Shown here: in pieces, positions 25,867 through 35,421 of the stretch | Numbering within the stretch: the first letter of the stretch is position 1 | How the letters are laid out: the number at the start of each line of letters is the position of its first letter | Source of the DNA: Facklamia miroungae | GTDB lineage: Bacteria > Bacillota > Bacilli > Lactobacillales > Aerococcaceae | Reading direction: 5' to 3' | Length of the DNA: 64,000 bases | NCBI RefSeq assembly: GCF_012396555.1 | Contig: NZ_JAAXPS010000005.1 | Coordinates: 58,195 to 122,194 of the forward strand | Notes under the pieces: generated by a model | Seen by the model: only the letters and a program-made list of their open reading frames with translations | Told to the model about the DNA's origin: nothing | The model's database searches: none | Made by a program: the position numbers and the translations under genes

Positions 25867-27354
25867 TTATAATTCAAAATAGAAACAATTTGTAAATGCG
25901 ATCAAGTGTTGGTGGCTATTGCGTACTTCTAGACGTATATATTGAAGGTCTAAGGCAGTAAACGCGTACCGATAGGACTGAATGGATTGTGATTGATCAA
26001 ATTCGATGGTTGTCATTAATCCCAGGTTTGAGTAAATGAGGATTTTTTCATCGTCATTTAAACCACTTATCTGAAGATCTAGGTGGTTCGTTGCTTGAAG
26101 TTTAATCCGATCACCTAAGCCGTAGTAATCGTTGATCGTTAATTGATGAAATTGTGGTCTAAGCGTTGAGTAAGACCGACCGTATTGTAGAGATTTTATC
26201 AAGTCCAAATCACCAGCATCTTCTGGTAAGTTAATATACATCCTTGCCACTACTTGATTTTCTTCTAAGGGACGGTGCCAATCATGTCCAACCGTAGCAG
26301 CAATTTCATAGCCTTGATCTAAAAATTGAACCCAACGGTTAAAAGCTTTAGTATTGGATTCATACAAATGAGGGTTTGGTTCGTTCCAGACTTCAATGGC
26401 GTCCACATTGTAAAGGTTGGGTAAGGGGTAGTCCCAGCGACAACCGGTACAATAAGGGTTGCCAGGTGAAAAAGGATGAGCAATCGTAATTGACAATGGA
26501 AAATGACTAAGTTCTCCCAATAACTCATCGATCTGGTGGAGGCCGACCTGGGTCCAATTTATATTTAAATAATCGATCGGACCATGTAACAAGAAATGTC
26601 CAAAGAAAGTTGTGAATTCAATTGCGGGGATGATTTTACCATTAAAGTTATAGTTATCATTATCTTTAGCTTCATAGAGGGCGGATGTTGTATTATGGTC
26701 GGAAATGGCTAGCCAATCTAATTTAAGATCTTCAGCTGCTTGTAAAAGTTCCTGAGTGGTGTGTTGAGCATCGGAATGGTTGGTATGGGTATGCAGTTCA
26801 ATCGTTTGAAAGGACCATCCAATTCCAGTTGTTTGTGAACAGTCTCTTATTTTTTGTTTGAAACCTACATTTGATAAAGGTATTCCCCAACTATAGGAAT
26901 AATCTTCACCACATTTCACTCGGACTTGGATTTGTCCTTCGACAAAGTCGGAAAAGATACCATGGCAGGATAAAATAATTTCCCAACGTCCCGTCCTAAT
27001 CGGTCCGGCAATAAAGCCTAGGGAAGCTGAATGCTCACTAAGGATGATTTCTTGGTTCGTATTAAAGTAATGGTGCGCGCCTCGGAAGCCTTCTGGATCA
27101 TTGATGGACAAGGTTAAAAGGTTGCGATAATTATCACTTTCTTTAGTAAGTGAAGGATTCAGTCCTTCTTTAATTAAAGACCGTTCGAGTGCATGAGGAG
27201 ATCTTTCATTAAGCGGTTCATAATGAAAGGTGATAAATAACTCAGTGGCTCCTTCTGGGACTTCCAATTGGTAATTGATGTGCGTTTGATGAGCAGAGTG
27301 GTAGAGTTTAAAATCTTGTTTGAGTAATTCTATTTCATATATTTTATTGGTCAT
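25867..27354 (-). CDS. PHP-domain metallohydrolase, CehA/McbA-like
   Basis: The protein has 495 residues from ATG 27354, preceded by AGGAGC; codons further upstream are in frame without a site. An N-terminal beta-rich domain of about 190 residues is followed by a PHP domain: IELHTHTNHSDAQHTTQELL (metal-binding His-x-His and Asp), WLAISDHNTTSALYEA, and late metal ligands in ITIAHPFSPGN and ATVGHDWHRPLEE. PHP domains of this group hydrolyse phosphoesters or related bonds with a trinuclear metal site. It shares an operon with a GDPD-like gene, so a joint role in breaking down a phosphodiester is plausible. I know no specific substrate. Confidence 0.82.
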   Translation of the reverse strand: MTNKIYEIELLKQDFKLYHSAHQTHINYQLEVPEGATELFITFHYEPLNERSPHALERSLIKEGLNPSLTKESDNYRNLLTLSINDPEGFRGAHHYFNTNQEIILSEHSASLGFIAGPIRTGRWEIILSCHGIFSDFVEGQIQVRVKCGEDYSYSWGIPLSNVGFKQKIRDCSQTTGIGWSFQTIELHTHTNHSDAQHTTQELLQAAEDLKLDWLAISDHNTTSALYEAKDNDNYNFNGKIIPAIEFTTFFGHFLLHGPIDYLNINWTQVGLHQIDELLGELSHFPLSITIAHPFSPGNPYCTGCRWDYPLPNLYNVDAIEVWNEPNPHLYESNTKAFNRWVQFLDQGYEIAATVGHDWHRPLEENQVVARMYINLPEDAGDLDLIKSLQYGRSYSTLRPQFHQLTINDYYGLGDRIKLQATNHLDLQISGLNDDEKILIYSNLGLMTTIEFDQSQSIQSYRYAFTALDLQYIRLEVRNSHQHLIAFTNCFYFEL

Positions 27355-27633
27355 TTTGTAGCTCCTAACTTTTTCTCTTGTAAACAAGTATAACGTTGAA
27401 TTGTAAATGCAATATAAATTTGGGGTAAAGGTTTTGTAAATGAAGAGCAGTTGAAGTGACCGATGTGAAGTTTAGAAATTAATGGTTTTGTTTTAGTTAT
27501 CAAATTGGAAAAGATAACCCATTCTGATTTAATAAAATTATAATTACTTCCCTCAATGAATCTGGTAAGGGTCAATGGTATAATAAGGTAGAGAATCAAC
27601 GGTTGCTAAGTCGAGAAAGAAAAGAGGCAGCGA
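27355..27633. other. Divergent intergenic region
   Basis: About 280 bases between the PHP gene and the sulfurtransferase gene are AT-rich and contain no frame with a ribosome site. A possible -10 element for the rightward gene (TATAAT within GGTATAATAAGG, near 27578) is present. Confidence 0.4.
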
Positions 27634-28461
27634 ATGAAAAATTTTATTGAAATTGATCAGCTTAAAAAGGATTCTAATTGTATTTTGATTGATGTGACGT
27701 TAGGTAAGGGGAATTCCTCCGGATATGAACGTTATCTAAAGGGGCATTTACCAGGAGCTTTTTACATGGATATGGAGAAAGACCTCTCAGGGGCAGTAAC
27801 TGACCAATCAGGTAACCATCCCTTGCCGGACTGCCAAATTTTCCAAGCTAAATTACAAGCCATGGGTGCTAAACAAGATGATTGTTTCATCATCTATGAT
27901 GGCGGTGAGGGCCAAGCGAGTGCACGCCTATGGTTCTTATTAAAGTACTTTGGCATTGATCAAGTCAAAATTATTCAAGCTGGACGCCTAGCTATTGAAG
28001 CGGCGGGTGTGGCTTATACGCAAGATTTACCAGCAGAAGTAGAAGCAGGAACGATTCAATTGAAACCTAATGAAGATTTATTGGTAGATTTCCAACGAGT
28101 CAAAGCCTATAGTGAAGAGCCCGGAGCCCATCAAGTCTTAATGGACTCCAGAAGTTACGAACGTTATTTAGGTTTAGAGGAGCCATTATATGACCGCGCT
28201 GGTCATATTCCTCATGCACAATCTTATTACTACGGCTTGGTCTACGATGAAAAGGGCAAGCTAAAGTCTCAAGCAGAATTAGAGGCTCATTTTAAAGCTC
28301 TTAAAGATAAAGAGGTCATGGTGTCTTGTGGATCAGGCGTAACCGCTTGTAGTAATTTATTAGCCCTAGATGAGATAGGAATATCAGGTAAATTGTATCC
28401 GGGGTCCTATTCTCAATGGCTCAAGAAAAAACAAAAGATTGTTAAAGGAAATGACCAATAG
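27634..28461 (+). CDS. Sulfurtransferase with two rhodanese domains (3-mercaptopyruvate type)
   Basis: The 275-residue protein has an inactive N-terminal rhodanese domain (LIDVTLGKGNSSGYERYLKG, GHLPGAFYMDME) and a catalytic C-terminal one ending in VSCGSGVTACSNLLALDEIG. The active-site loop C-G-S-G-V-T is characteristic of 3-mercaptopyruvate sulfurtransferases (thiosulfate enzymes usually have CRKGVT). It transfers sulfur to thiols or cyanide. The start at ATG 27634 has only a weak AGAGGCAG site. The rRNA methyltransferase gene follows after 13 bases in the same direction. Confidence 0.88.
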   Translation: MKNFIEIDQLKKDSNCILIDVTLGKGNSSGYERYLKGHLPGAFYMDMEKDLSGAVTDQSGNHPLPDCQIFQAKLQAMGAKQDDCFIIYDGGEGQASARLWFLLKYFGIDQVKIIQAGRLAIEAAGVAYTQDLPAEVEAGTIQLKPNEDLLVDFQRVKAYSEEPGAHQVLMDSRSYERYLGLEEPLYDRAGHIPHAQSYYYGLVYDEKGKLKSQAELEAHFKALKDKEVMVSCGSGVTACSNLLALDEIGISGKLYPGSYSQWLKKKQKIVKGNDQ

Positions 28462-28474
28462 AAAGAGTGAGTCA

Positions 28475-29878
28475 ATGAAGAAAGAAATTTATCCAACAGA
28501 AATCTTAGAAGTAAAAATAACTGGCTTGGACCACAAAGGAAACGGCTATGCCCGCTATGTCCATCCGCCAGACCGTGGGTCGAATGGGAAGGGCTTGAAA
28601 TTATTTATACCCAATGCTGTTCCAGGAGATAAGGTCCGGGTGACTGTACCTAATGCCAAGGGTAGGAAGCAGGCGGTTGTGTCGTTTGATGAATTATTAG
28701 AAGCCAGTCCTGATCGTAATCCAGATATTCCCATTAAAGAGGCCAATGCCGGTGGAACCCCACTGATTTCCATGACTTATCCAGCCCAATTAGCTTATAA
28801 AACACAAGAAGTGAAAGACCATTTAGAAAGTCAAGGCTTTGATCCCGCATGTGTCCGTCCTATTATCGGGATGGATGATCCCACCCGGTATCGTAATAAG
28901 ATGGAATTGACTTTCGGAGCCGAGGGTGCCATCGGTATGCATGAACAAGGTAATTTCACTAAGATTATTGACATGAAAGATTCCGTGCTTGCTCCTAAAT
29001 TATTCGTCGAAGTCAAAGAAGTAGTGGCTGAATGGCAACAAGATTATCAATTATCTTATTATGATAAACAGACCCAAACGGGGCTTTTACGTAATCTCTT
29101 ATTGCGGCAGTCCTTTGTAACGGATGAATTGATGGTTGTCATTTATGCCACCCAAGCACCGAGCGAGCTGTCAGAAGCAGTAGCTGACTTGAGTCAGCGT
29201 TTAAGTCAACGTTTTTACCAGTTGGCTAGTTTGCAATGGATTCTCCATAAAGAAGCAACTGAACGGATTCAAGCGGATGAAACGCATATTCTTTATGGAC
29301 GAGACTATATTAAGGATGAGTTAAATGGTTTTCGTTATCGGATCTGGCCCGAAACCTTCTTCCAAGCCAATCCCATTCAAGCCGAAAAGCTTGTTCAAAT
29401 AGCCTTGGAAATAGCCCAGGTCAATAATCAAATGCGGGTCTTAGACCTCTTCTGTGGAGTGGGAACTTTTAGTTTGCCACTAGCTGAAAGAGCCAAAGAC
29501 CTAGCAGGGATTGAGATTGTTGACCAATCGATTCAATCGGCTATTCGCAATGCGAGGGATAATGGTTTAGACAATACCTTCTTTATGACCAGTGATGCGA
29601 GAAATGGCTTGAAACGCATAGATGCAGAGTGGGGACGACCTGACTTACTATTACTCGATCCGCCACGCTCTGGGGCTGGAGGTAAAGTCATGCGAGCCAT
29701 TGGAAGGTTTGGAACCGATAAGATTATCTATGTCTCTTGTTTCCCAAAAAGCCTGGCAGAAGATTTGGGTTGGCTGCGTGACTATGGCTATGAATTGGTC
29801 TCTGTTCAACCGGTGGATCAGTTTCCGCATACAACGCATGTGGAGTGTGTGGTATTGATGGAAAAGATGGAAGATTAA
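28475..29878 (+). CDS. 23S rRNA (uracil-5-)-methyltransferase, RlmD/RlmCD type
   Basis: The 467-residue SAM-dependent enzyme methylates uridines of 23S rRNA. It has an N-terminal TRAM-like domain (TEILEVKITGLDHKGNGYAR), then the Rossmann methyltransferase with MRVLDLFCGVGTFSLPLAER (SAM loop), LLLDPPRSGAGGK (DPPR motif) and the catalytic Cys in IIYVSCFPKSLAEDLGWL; the usual SCNP is SCFP here. THVECVVLM closes the protein. I chose ATG 28475; ATG 28451, overlapping the previous gene, is also possible. The 3' end of this gene is a known integration hot spot for elements with serine recombinases in streptococci, and a decayed recombinase lies directly behind. Confidence 0.88.
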   Translation: MKKEIYPTEILEVKITGLDHKGNGYARYVHPPDRGSNGKGLKLFIPNAVPGDKVRVTVPNAKGRKQAVVSFDELLEASPDRNPDIPIKEANAGGTPLISMTYPAQLAYKTQEVKDHLESQGFDPACVRPIIGMDDPTRYRNKMELTFGAEGAIGMHEQGNFTKIIDMKDSVLAPKLFVEVKEVVAEWQQDYQLSYYDKQTQTGLLRNLLLRQSFVTDELMVVIYATQAPSELSEAVADLSQRLSQRFYQLASLQWILHKEATERIQADETHILYGRDYIKDELNGFRYRIWPETFFQANPIQAEKLVQIALEIAQVNNQMRVLDLFCGVGTFSLPLAERAKDLAGIEIVDQSIQSAIRNARDNGLDNTFFMTSDARNGLKRIDAEWGRPDLLLLDPPRSGAGGKVMRAIGRFGTDKIIYVSCFPKSLAEDLGWLRDYGYELVSVQPVDQFPHTTHVECVVLMEKMED

Positions 29879-30130
29879 AATCTTTTAATATCAGCTTTTT
29901 GATTAGGTTATTTAAAATCAGAGGCTGCTTTTTAGTAAAATTATTATGAAAACTGACAAAATTAAGGAATGAAAATTAATAAATCGAGAAGCGTGGGGAA
30001 ATAGATCAACATTCTTTACTCGGAAAATGTAATTTATTAATTAGAATAGCTTACTTATTATTAGGTTAGTTAACATAGTTCATGAGGCTAATTATGATTA
30101 CGGATGTTATCTTAGAAAGTGAGGAAGCGT

Positions 30131-31062
30131 ATGAACTTAAAGGAAAATGTTAATTTTATACCAGCAAAACGACCTTCCAAACAAAAGCGGGTTGCTATTT
30201 TTGCTCGAGTCAGTTCAATACTAAAGAACAGTTACGTAGTTTGGCTAAGCAACTTTCTGCTTTAACCCAGAAAGTTTCCTCCGTTGAAGTTTGGCTAATA
30301 GTGGATATCTATATTAACATCGCTTCAGCTTAGAAAAATGTTAAGCGTGAAGAGTACGATCGTATGATTGAAGACTGTGTTAAAATTAAGTTGAATCCGG
30401 TGATCACTGAGATTGTTAGCCGATTTGGTCGTGATACGGTTGAGGCATTAGAGACAATCAGGTTATTCAAGGAACAAAAAGTTCATCTTATTTTTGACCA
30501 AGAAAACTTTGATACTTTTAAAGATGATGGTGAACTCATTCTCTCTATTTATGAATCAGTGTCTCATGCAGATAATGAATCACGAGGTCGAAATATCCAA
30601 ATAGGTCATCGACACTGAGCCATGAATGGTACTTCTAGACTTTATCATCGCAAGTGTTATGGCTATGATCATGACAAAGAAGGTTATTTAGTGATTAATG
30701 AGAAAAAAGCCACAGTAGTTCGTCAGATTTTTGATTGGGTTCTGGAAGGAAATAGCATTGTGGATCTTAGAAAACAACTTGAACAACATAAAATAGCCTC
30801 ACTACGAGGTAAAGCTAAGTGGTCGAAACGAGCTTTGAAAACTATGTTAAATAATGAGAAGTATATTGGGCATGCCCATTTATTTAAAGATAATGATAAT
30901 GATGATGATGGTAGTTATCTATCGAGAGATAAACATCCAGCAATTATTTCGGAGAATACGTTTGAAATGGTACAAGAGGAGAAGCAGAGACGGAGTAATT
31001 TGGTAAGATTTGATGGTGGTAAAAAGAAGAGAAAGAATCACAAGTACTCTTCAACAAAATAA
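30131..31062 (+). pseudogene. Decayed large serine recombinase
   Basis: From ATG 30131 the frame gives KRVAIFARVSS, the catalytic-Ser motif of serine recombinases, then a frameshift near 30210-30220, a TAG near 30331-30333 and a TGA at 30617-30619. The broken parts line up with the family: KEQLRSLAKQLSALTQKV, SRFGRDTVEALETIRLF, ENESRGRNIQ, RKCYGYDHDKEGYLVINEKK and ALKTMLNNEKYIGHA. The zinc-ribbon/coiled-coil tail is reduced. It was presumably the integrase of an element inserted behind rlmD and is no longer functional. Confidence 0.85.
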
Positions 31063-31080
31063 TTTAAAGAAAGGAAAACA

Positions 31081-32544
31081 ATGAATCAAACATATAGATT
31101 AGATAAAGATTTTGAAATAATTGGAACATGGATATTACCTGGAGAAAACTTTTCAAAAGGAACAACAGGAAAACTTGCTTTTTATAATGGACGCCTGAAG
31201 TTGGAAGTTTACGGTAATTTGAATCGAAATGAAGACAATCGAGGAATAGTTTATATTGATGATAAATTGGGTTATGAAGAAAATATCTTTGGTTTTTCTC
31301 AAGATGGATTTACAATATTACTTAATATAAATCATCAAATAAAATATAGACAGAACTCTCCTGGCTTTGATTATTCTGAATATTTAGTTGGAAAGTGTTT
31401 ATTAATGAAAGTGAATTATGCTCATTTTGAGTATACTCTAGAGTCATTATTGCAATATATAATTGATATAGGAATTAATAATATTGAGTGTACCTCCCTT
31501 CAGTTTAGTTTTAAAGGTATAAATAATTGGATGGATAGTACTGTTATTCGTAAAAAAACAAAAGAAAAAGGAATATCTATATTTTATGACTTTGAAGGGT
31601 TTGAAAATGACGTGTTTGAGCTTCCAAAGTATAATATACAATTTACAAATTCTGTAATTTGTCAAACTACAAATAATTCAATTTATGAAGAATATTTTTG
31701 GAAACTAAATGCTATTGATGATCTGAAATATACTTTAGATAAATATTTACATTACATGCACTCCTTCAAAGATTTAGTTCATTTATTTGTAGAATCACCG
31801 ACTGAGTATACTTTTGTAGATATTGATATTGCATTTGAAGGAAAGTATAGAAATTCAATAAAATCTTATTATATTTATGAGCAATACAAAGCAGAAAAAG
31901 ATCCAAATATTACTATTACATATAATGAAATTAAAGATAAGTTTTCGATTATGCTAGAAAATTGGTTCGAAAAAAATAATAGACTAAATTTAATTATTGA
32001 TAATTATTTAAATGATATTAATACAAATTATTTTAGTGACTCAAAACTCTTGAATTCAATTAAAAACTTAGAGATATACCATAGAAATTTTATTGATATA
32101 TCTGATTCATTATCACCGAATGAAAAACTAGAAGAACAAAAAAAGCTACTTAAAAGTTTTGTAGTAGAACACTTAGATCGCGAGTTTCAGGATAGATTTA
32201 TCAGTAATATTGATTATAGTCCAGAGACTAGTTTAAGTAAGCGATTGACAGAACTATTCAACAAGTTAAACGAAAATATGAAAGAAAAATTTTTCAAGGA
32301 GAAGAATAAAAATATAAAGCAATCAATAAAAAGTGTAGTGTATTCTTTAGTGCAAACAAGAAATTATTTGACTCATGGAGATTATAAATCAAAGGATAAG
32401 AAAATAATCAGTGACACAGAGGATCAATTAAATATAACATCGATTTTAAATCAAATCATAAAGTACTATATATTTTATGAGTTAGACATTTTAGATGATC
32501 ATGTAATTGATAATCTTATTAAACAAAGAAAAGTTTACGGATAA
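31081..32544 (+). CDS. ApeA-like protein with C-terminal HEPN RNase domain
   Basis: The 487-residue protein has an N-terminal beta-rich domain (FEIIGTWILPGENFSKGTTG, KLAFYNGRLKLEVYG) like the ApeA N-terminal domain and a helical C-terminal half. The HEPN catalytic motif R-x4-H is intact at Arg427-His432 in VQTRNYLTHGDYKSKD. ApeA proteins are single-gene anti-phage factors thought to cleave RNA on infection. It lies 18 bases after the dead recombinase, in the accessory zone, with an AAAGGAAAA ribosome site and very AT-rich codons. Assignment rests on remembered family features; the HEPN motif is the firm part. Confidence 0.75.
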   Translation: MNQTYRLDKDFEIIGTWILPGENFSKGTTGKLAFYNGRLKLEVYGNLNRNEDNRGIVYIDDKLGYEENIFGFSQDGFTILLNINHQIKYRQNSPGFDYSEYLVGKCLLMKVNYAHFEYTLESLLQYIIDIGINNIECTSLQFSFKGINNWMDSTVIRKKTKEKGISIFYDFEGFENDVFELPKYNIQFTNSVICQTTNNSIYEEYFWKLNAIDDLKYTLDKYLHYMHSFKDLVHLFVESPTEYTFVDIDIAFEGKYRNSIKSYYIYEQYKAEKDPNITITYNEIKDKFSIMLENWFEKNNRLNLIIDNYLNDINTNYFSDSKLLNSIKNLEIYHRNFIDISDSLSPNEKLEEQKKLLKSFVVEHLDREFQDRFISNIDYSPETSLSKRLTELFNKLNENMKEKFFKEKNKNIKQSIKSVVYSLVQTRNYLTHGDYKSKDKKIISDTEDQLNITSILNQIIKYYIFYELDILDDHVIDNLIKQRKVYG

Positions 32545-32646
32545 TATCAATGATGAAATTATTTCATAAAGATTATTAATCAATGTTTTATTTATGGAGT
32601 AACGAAAATATAACTTATTTAAAAATTAAGCTATTAGGAGGAATAG

Positions 32647-33089
32647 ATGAATTAAGCTAAAATTACAGAGAAAAATATTTATGATGTAATGGCTTTGAAA
32701 CTAAAAATTGCCAAGAAACTTTCGTGAGAAATCCACTTTTTTCTTTAGCTGAGAGTTATTACTATCAAGATGACGATACTTTGTTCTCATTCGCTTTAGA
32801 AGAAGAGGATAAAGTTGTCGGCTTTTTTTCTCTAATTACTGATATCGAAGAAAAGACCGTTTATATTTGGCGAATTGTTATTTGAGATCAATTTCAGTCC
32901 AAAGAATATGGAAGAAAAGCTCTAAGAAGCATTGAAGATTATGTTCATAGCCTTGAGAGATACGAAAAAAATGTATCGGATTATGTGGTAGGTACTGCAG
33001 CTATGAAGCACCTATTAGAAACAGAAGGTTACATTGAGACTGGAAAGCAAAACAATTGGATTGAAACCATAATGACTAAAAATTTCTAA
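32647..33089 (+). pseudogene. Broken GNAT acetyltransferase gene
   Basis: A good ribosome site (TAGGAGGAATAG) precedes ATG 32647, but the frame stops two codons later. Conceptual translation across stops and shifts gives a GNAT-like sequence: VRNPLFSLAESYYYQDDDTL, KVVGFFSLITDIEEKTVYIW, then a TGA, then QFQSKEYGRKALRSIEDYV (acetyl-CoA loop) and ETEGYIETGKQNNWIETIM. At least three lesions are present. Confidence 0.75.
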
Positions 33090-33205
33090 TTATGTCCTTT
33101 AATATTACCACTCTGACTTCTCCCAAATCTCAAATGAATCATAATGCCTAATTCTCTAATTCCCTTAATAAATTCTTTAAAACTTACATTTTTATCTGGT
33201 AACAT
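33086..33205 (-). CDS. Remnant reading frame downstream of the SAM riboswitch (39 codons)
   Basis: ATG 33205 follows GAGGAG on the bottom strand; the frame reads FKEFIKGIRELGIMIHLRFG and ends at 33086. I do not recognise the product; the LGIxIxxRFGRS pattern recalls relaxase fragments, but not convincingly. It is the only frame in position to be controlled by the riboswitch and is probably the stub of a lost gene. Confidence 0.3.
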   Translation of the reverse strand: MLPDKNVSFKEFIKGIRELGIMIHLRFGRSQSGNIKGHN

Positions 33206-33224
33206 CTCGACCACTCCTCGTTAT

Positions 33225-33380
33225 TTACTCAATTAAAAAGCACAACAGAATCGTCGTTTCAATAACTTGAGTTAGACTCATTTGTCTCTTTCGAGTTGGA
33301 TTTAGCACCTTGCCATGTGGTAGGTTGCTGCAACTTCATTGGGCCAATTCCCTCTTCTTGCTCTGGATAAGTTGTGATTT
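33225..33380 (-). ncRNA. SAM-I (S-box) riboswitch, bottom strand, orphan
   Basis: Read on the bottom strand, the S-box core is plain: CTTATCCAGAG (33371-33361), GAGGGAATTGGCCCAATGAAG, then GCAGCAACC, and GGTGCTAAATCC (ending about 33297). These match the SAM-binding core shared by Bacillus S-box leaders. A short hairpin (ACGAC/GTTGT, 33257-33242) followed by CTTTTTAATT (33240-33231) could be its terminator. SAM binding should stop transcription. The only downstream frame is a 39-codon stub, so the switch has lost its target gene here. Confidence 0.85.
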
Positions 33381-33478
33381 TTAATTTTAAGCTAATGATA
33401 TGATGAATTAACGAAAAAACATCAAAGTTTTGCTTTCGGTTAAATGAGTAATATTAACAATTAACTACAAATAGAAAG

Positions 33479-33715
33479 ATGAGAATTATTCAGTCTGTTT
33501 GTGAAGATTTAGCTTCTAAAGGTGAACTAACACAGGAATTTGTTTTCAATCAATTAAATAAATATTTGTGGACAGCAACAGTAACAAAAGATGAAGATAA
33601 TTTACTCAGTAGAACTAAAATGCCAAATGATTGGGATAATATAAATCCTTTATCTAGATATGAAGCTGCCAATATTACACTCATAAAACATGATAAGTCA
33701 TACTTACTTAATTAA
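33479..33715 (+). CDS. Hypothetical protein, probably a gene fragment
   Basis: A 78-codon frame with a weak ribosome site. I do not recognise it. It is hydrophilic and the motif MPNDWDNINPLSRYEAANIT looks like the interior of a larger protein. It lies among decayed genes, so it is likely a remnant. Confidence 0.35.
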   Translation: MRIIQSVCEDLASKGELTQEFVFNQLNKYLWTATVTKDEDNLLSRTKMPNDWDNINPLSRYEAANITLIKHDKSYLLN

Positions 33716-34486
33716 GACATCGGCCTAAAAACCTTTTTATAGAACGATTATATTCTCAATCTTTCTCGTAGCAAAATATCTTGCAGCCAATTATTGATGA
33801 GCCACTTCAAGGGGGAGTTTCCACTTTTGTAAACAAAATGGCTTTAGTAGATTTTGCTATTGTTTTTGAGAAAATTATTAGAACATTTGAAACAAAGTGA
33901 TAAGAAAATTGATAACATTCGATTGGGTCGATAATTGAAGAAGGAGAAAGTTCATTATCTACAGAATTCAGAAATGCAATGATTTACTATAGTTTAATAT
34001 ATAAAGTAAGCCATCGATAAACTAAAGTATATTTATGAGAATAAGACACTTTTTGGACTGGTTTAAAGTTGTTTCTTAGGTGAAGTTTTTCAAAGTTATT
34101 ATAAAAAGCTGTGTACTTACTCCGAAAAACTTGAAAAGTACATTGGAACAAATTTTAAAATTGATTATTCGAAAGTAAATTATCATTGGGAATAATAGTA
34201 AAATAGCATGCTTAACATAAATTTTGCATACTTACATTGCTCACGACACATGTGGAGATATTAGGACTGCTGTTGAGAGAAGGTTAAAACCCCACGGTTT
34301 CAGAGTTTAGAAAAAGGCTTGGTTATAATCCTTTTGTCATTTTCGAGGATAGAATCAGTCCTAGTGTCTGAAGTGAGGTGGTTGGAATAATAGCAGAATT
34401 ATCAAAAATTTATTTCTAAAAACATATGAGTGTTAAAAACTAAAAAATTCGAGGTGTATGTGTGAATATATGTACGCTTCTTTTTG
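33716..34486. other. Decayed AT-rich stretch without intact genes
   Basis: Short peptides broken by stops can be read (for example IAHDTCGDIRTAVERRLK near 34235 and GYNPFVIFEDRISPSV near 34325, top strand), which indicates former coding sequence. I could not assign them. The opposing rgg gene ends at the right side. Confidence 0.5.
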
Positions 34487-35341
34487 TTAACCACTTTTTT
34501 CTATGTTTTTGGAGTAGTGATTTAAATATTGTTCATAAATGGCATTTTCTCCAAGTATTTCAAATACTTGGAGTGCTTGTTGCATTTTAGATTTTCCAGC
34601 ATCAACATCATGATGAAATTCAAAATATCCTTGTGCGTAGAGAAATACAGTTTGTTCATAATAACTTAGTTCATTTTCTAATAATTGTGATATTTTTTTT
34701 ATTAAATATTTACAATTTTCAAATTGTTTAATGTCAATACTTGATATTAAACAATTAATTGAGAGCTGTGTAACTAACTTTTTATTAGTTTTATTTAGAG
34801 AAGAGTAGATATAATTTTTTAGCATTTCTTTTGTAAGTAAGAAAAATGATTCATATTTTATTGTTCTGACACAATTTCCTAAGAGAATAATTTCATAATA
34901 TCCCCATTTTTCTACTTTAAAAAGAAAGTCTGTTAATTGAAGGATTTCTTCTTCAGTTGGAGCGACATCATTATCTAGTGTATGTATGATAGATTTTATC
35001 ATTGTTTTTTCAAATGAATTTAAATTGTAATTTGAGGAATCAGAAAGTAAAGTTGAAATATTTTGGATATTTTGTAAAGAATACTCTTTTCTAATATACT
35101 GCATCAAGTTAGCAAACGATTCAGTTTTGGTGTAATCGTTATCATGTATAATGAGAAATTCATCCATAGATATATGTAATTTGTCCAAAATATTAATCAA
35201 TCGTATGCAAGATATCTCTGATTCGCCTCTTTCAAATCGAGAAATCTGTGATTTTGATAAATTATTATCAGCAATAGAACACAAACTGATTTGTTTGCCT
35301 TTACGAATTTTTCTAAGTGTTATACCAAGTTTTGATTTCAT
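34487..35341 (-). CDS. rgg: Rgg-family peptide-pheromone receptor and regulator
   Basis: The protein has 284 residues from ATG 35341; an ATG at 35353 would add four residues. It has the Rgg/GadR/MutR layout: an N-terminal HTH ([20 protein letters not shown], then [18 protein letters not shown]) and a C-terminal TPR-like superhelix that binds imported hydrophobic peptides. [18 protein letters not shown] is almost a family signature. It is divergent from the shp gene, the arrangement of the rgg2/shp2 and rgg3/shp3 pairs of streptococci. It probably activates or represses the shp promoter after SHP uptake by an oligopeptide permease (not in this window). TPR hydrophobicity and length agree with the family. 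Confidence 0.92.
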   Translation of the reverse strand: MKSKLGITLRKIRKGKQISLCSIADNNLSKSQISRFERGESEISCIRLINILDKLHISMDEFLIIHDNDYTKTESFANLMQYIRKEYSLQNIQNISTLLSDSSNYNLNSFEKTMIKSIIHTLDNDVAPTEEEILQLTDFLFKVEKWGYYEIILLGNCVRTIKYESFFLLTKEMLKNYIYSSLNKTNKKLVTQLSINCLISSIDIKQFENCKYLIKKISQLLENELSYYEQTVFLYAQGYFEFHHDVDAGKSKMQQALQVFEILGENAIYEQYLNHYSKNIEKSG

Positions 35342-35344
35342 AAT

Positions 35345-35395
35345 TTTTCCCATTTTCCCAACAAAAATTTAAACGAATTTTATATATTATACAAT
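35345..35395 (+). promoter_or_regulatory. shp promoter region with tandem TTTTCCCA repeat
   Basis: TTTTCCCA occurs twice head-to-tail (35345-35352 and 35353-35360), followed by AACAAAAATTT and an AT-rich -10 region with TATTAT (35385-35390). No good -35 box is visible, as expected for an activator-dependent promoter. The repeat overlaps the rgg start and may be the Rgg binding site. Confidence 0.5.
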
Positions 35396-35421
35396 AAATA
35401 AAAATCAAAAGGAGAAATAAT

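Noticed and set aside
34248..34262. Possible attachment-site copy of the rlmD 3' end (CATGTGGAG shared with 29837-29845)
   Set aside because: Only nine bases match and flanks differ, which is expected by chance in a window of this size.
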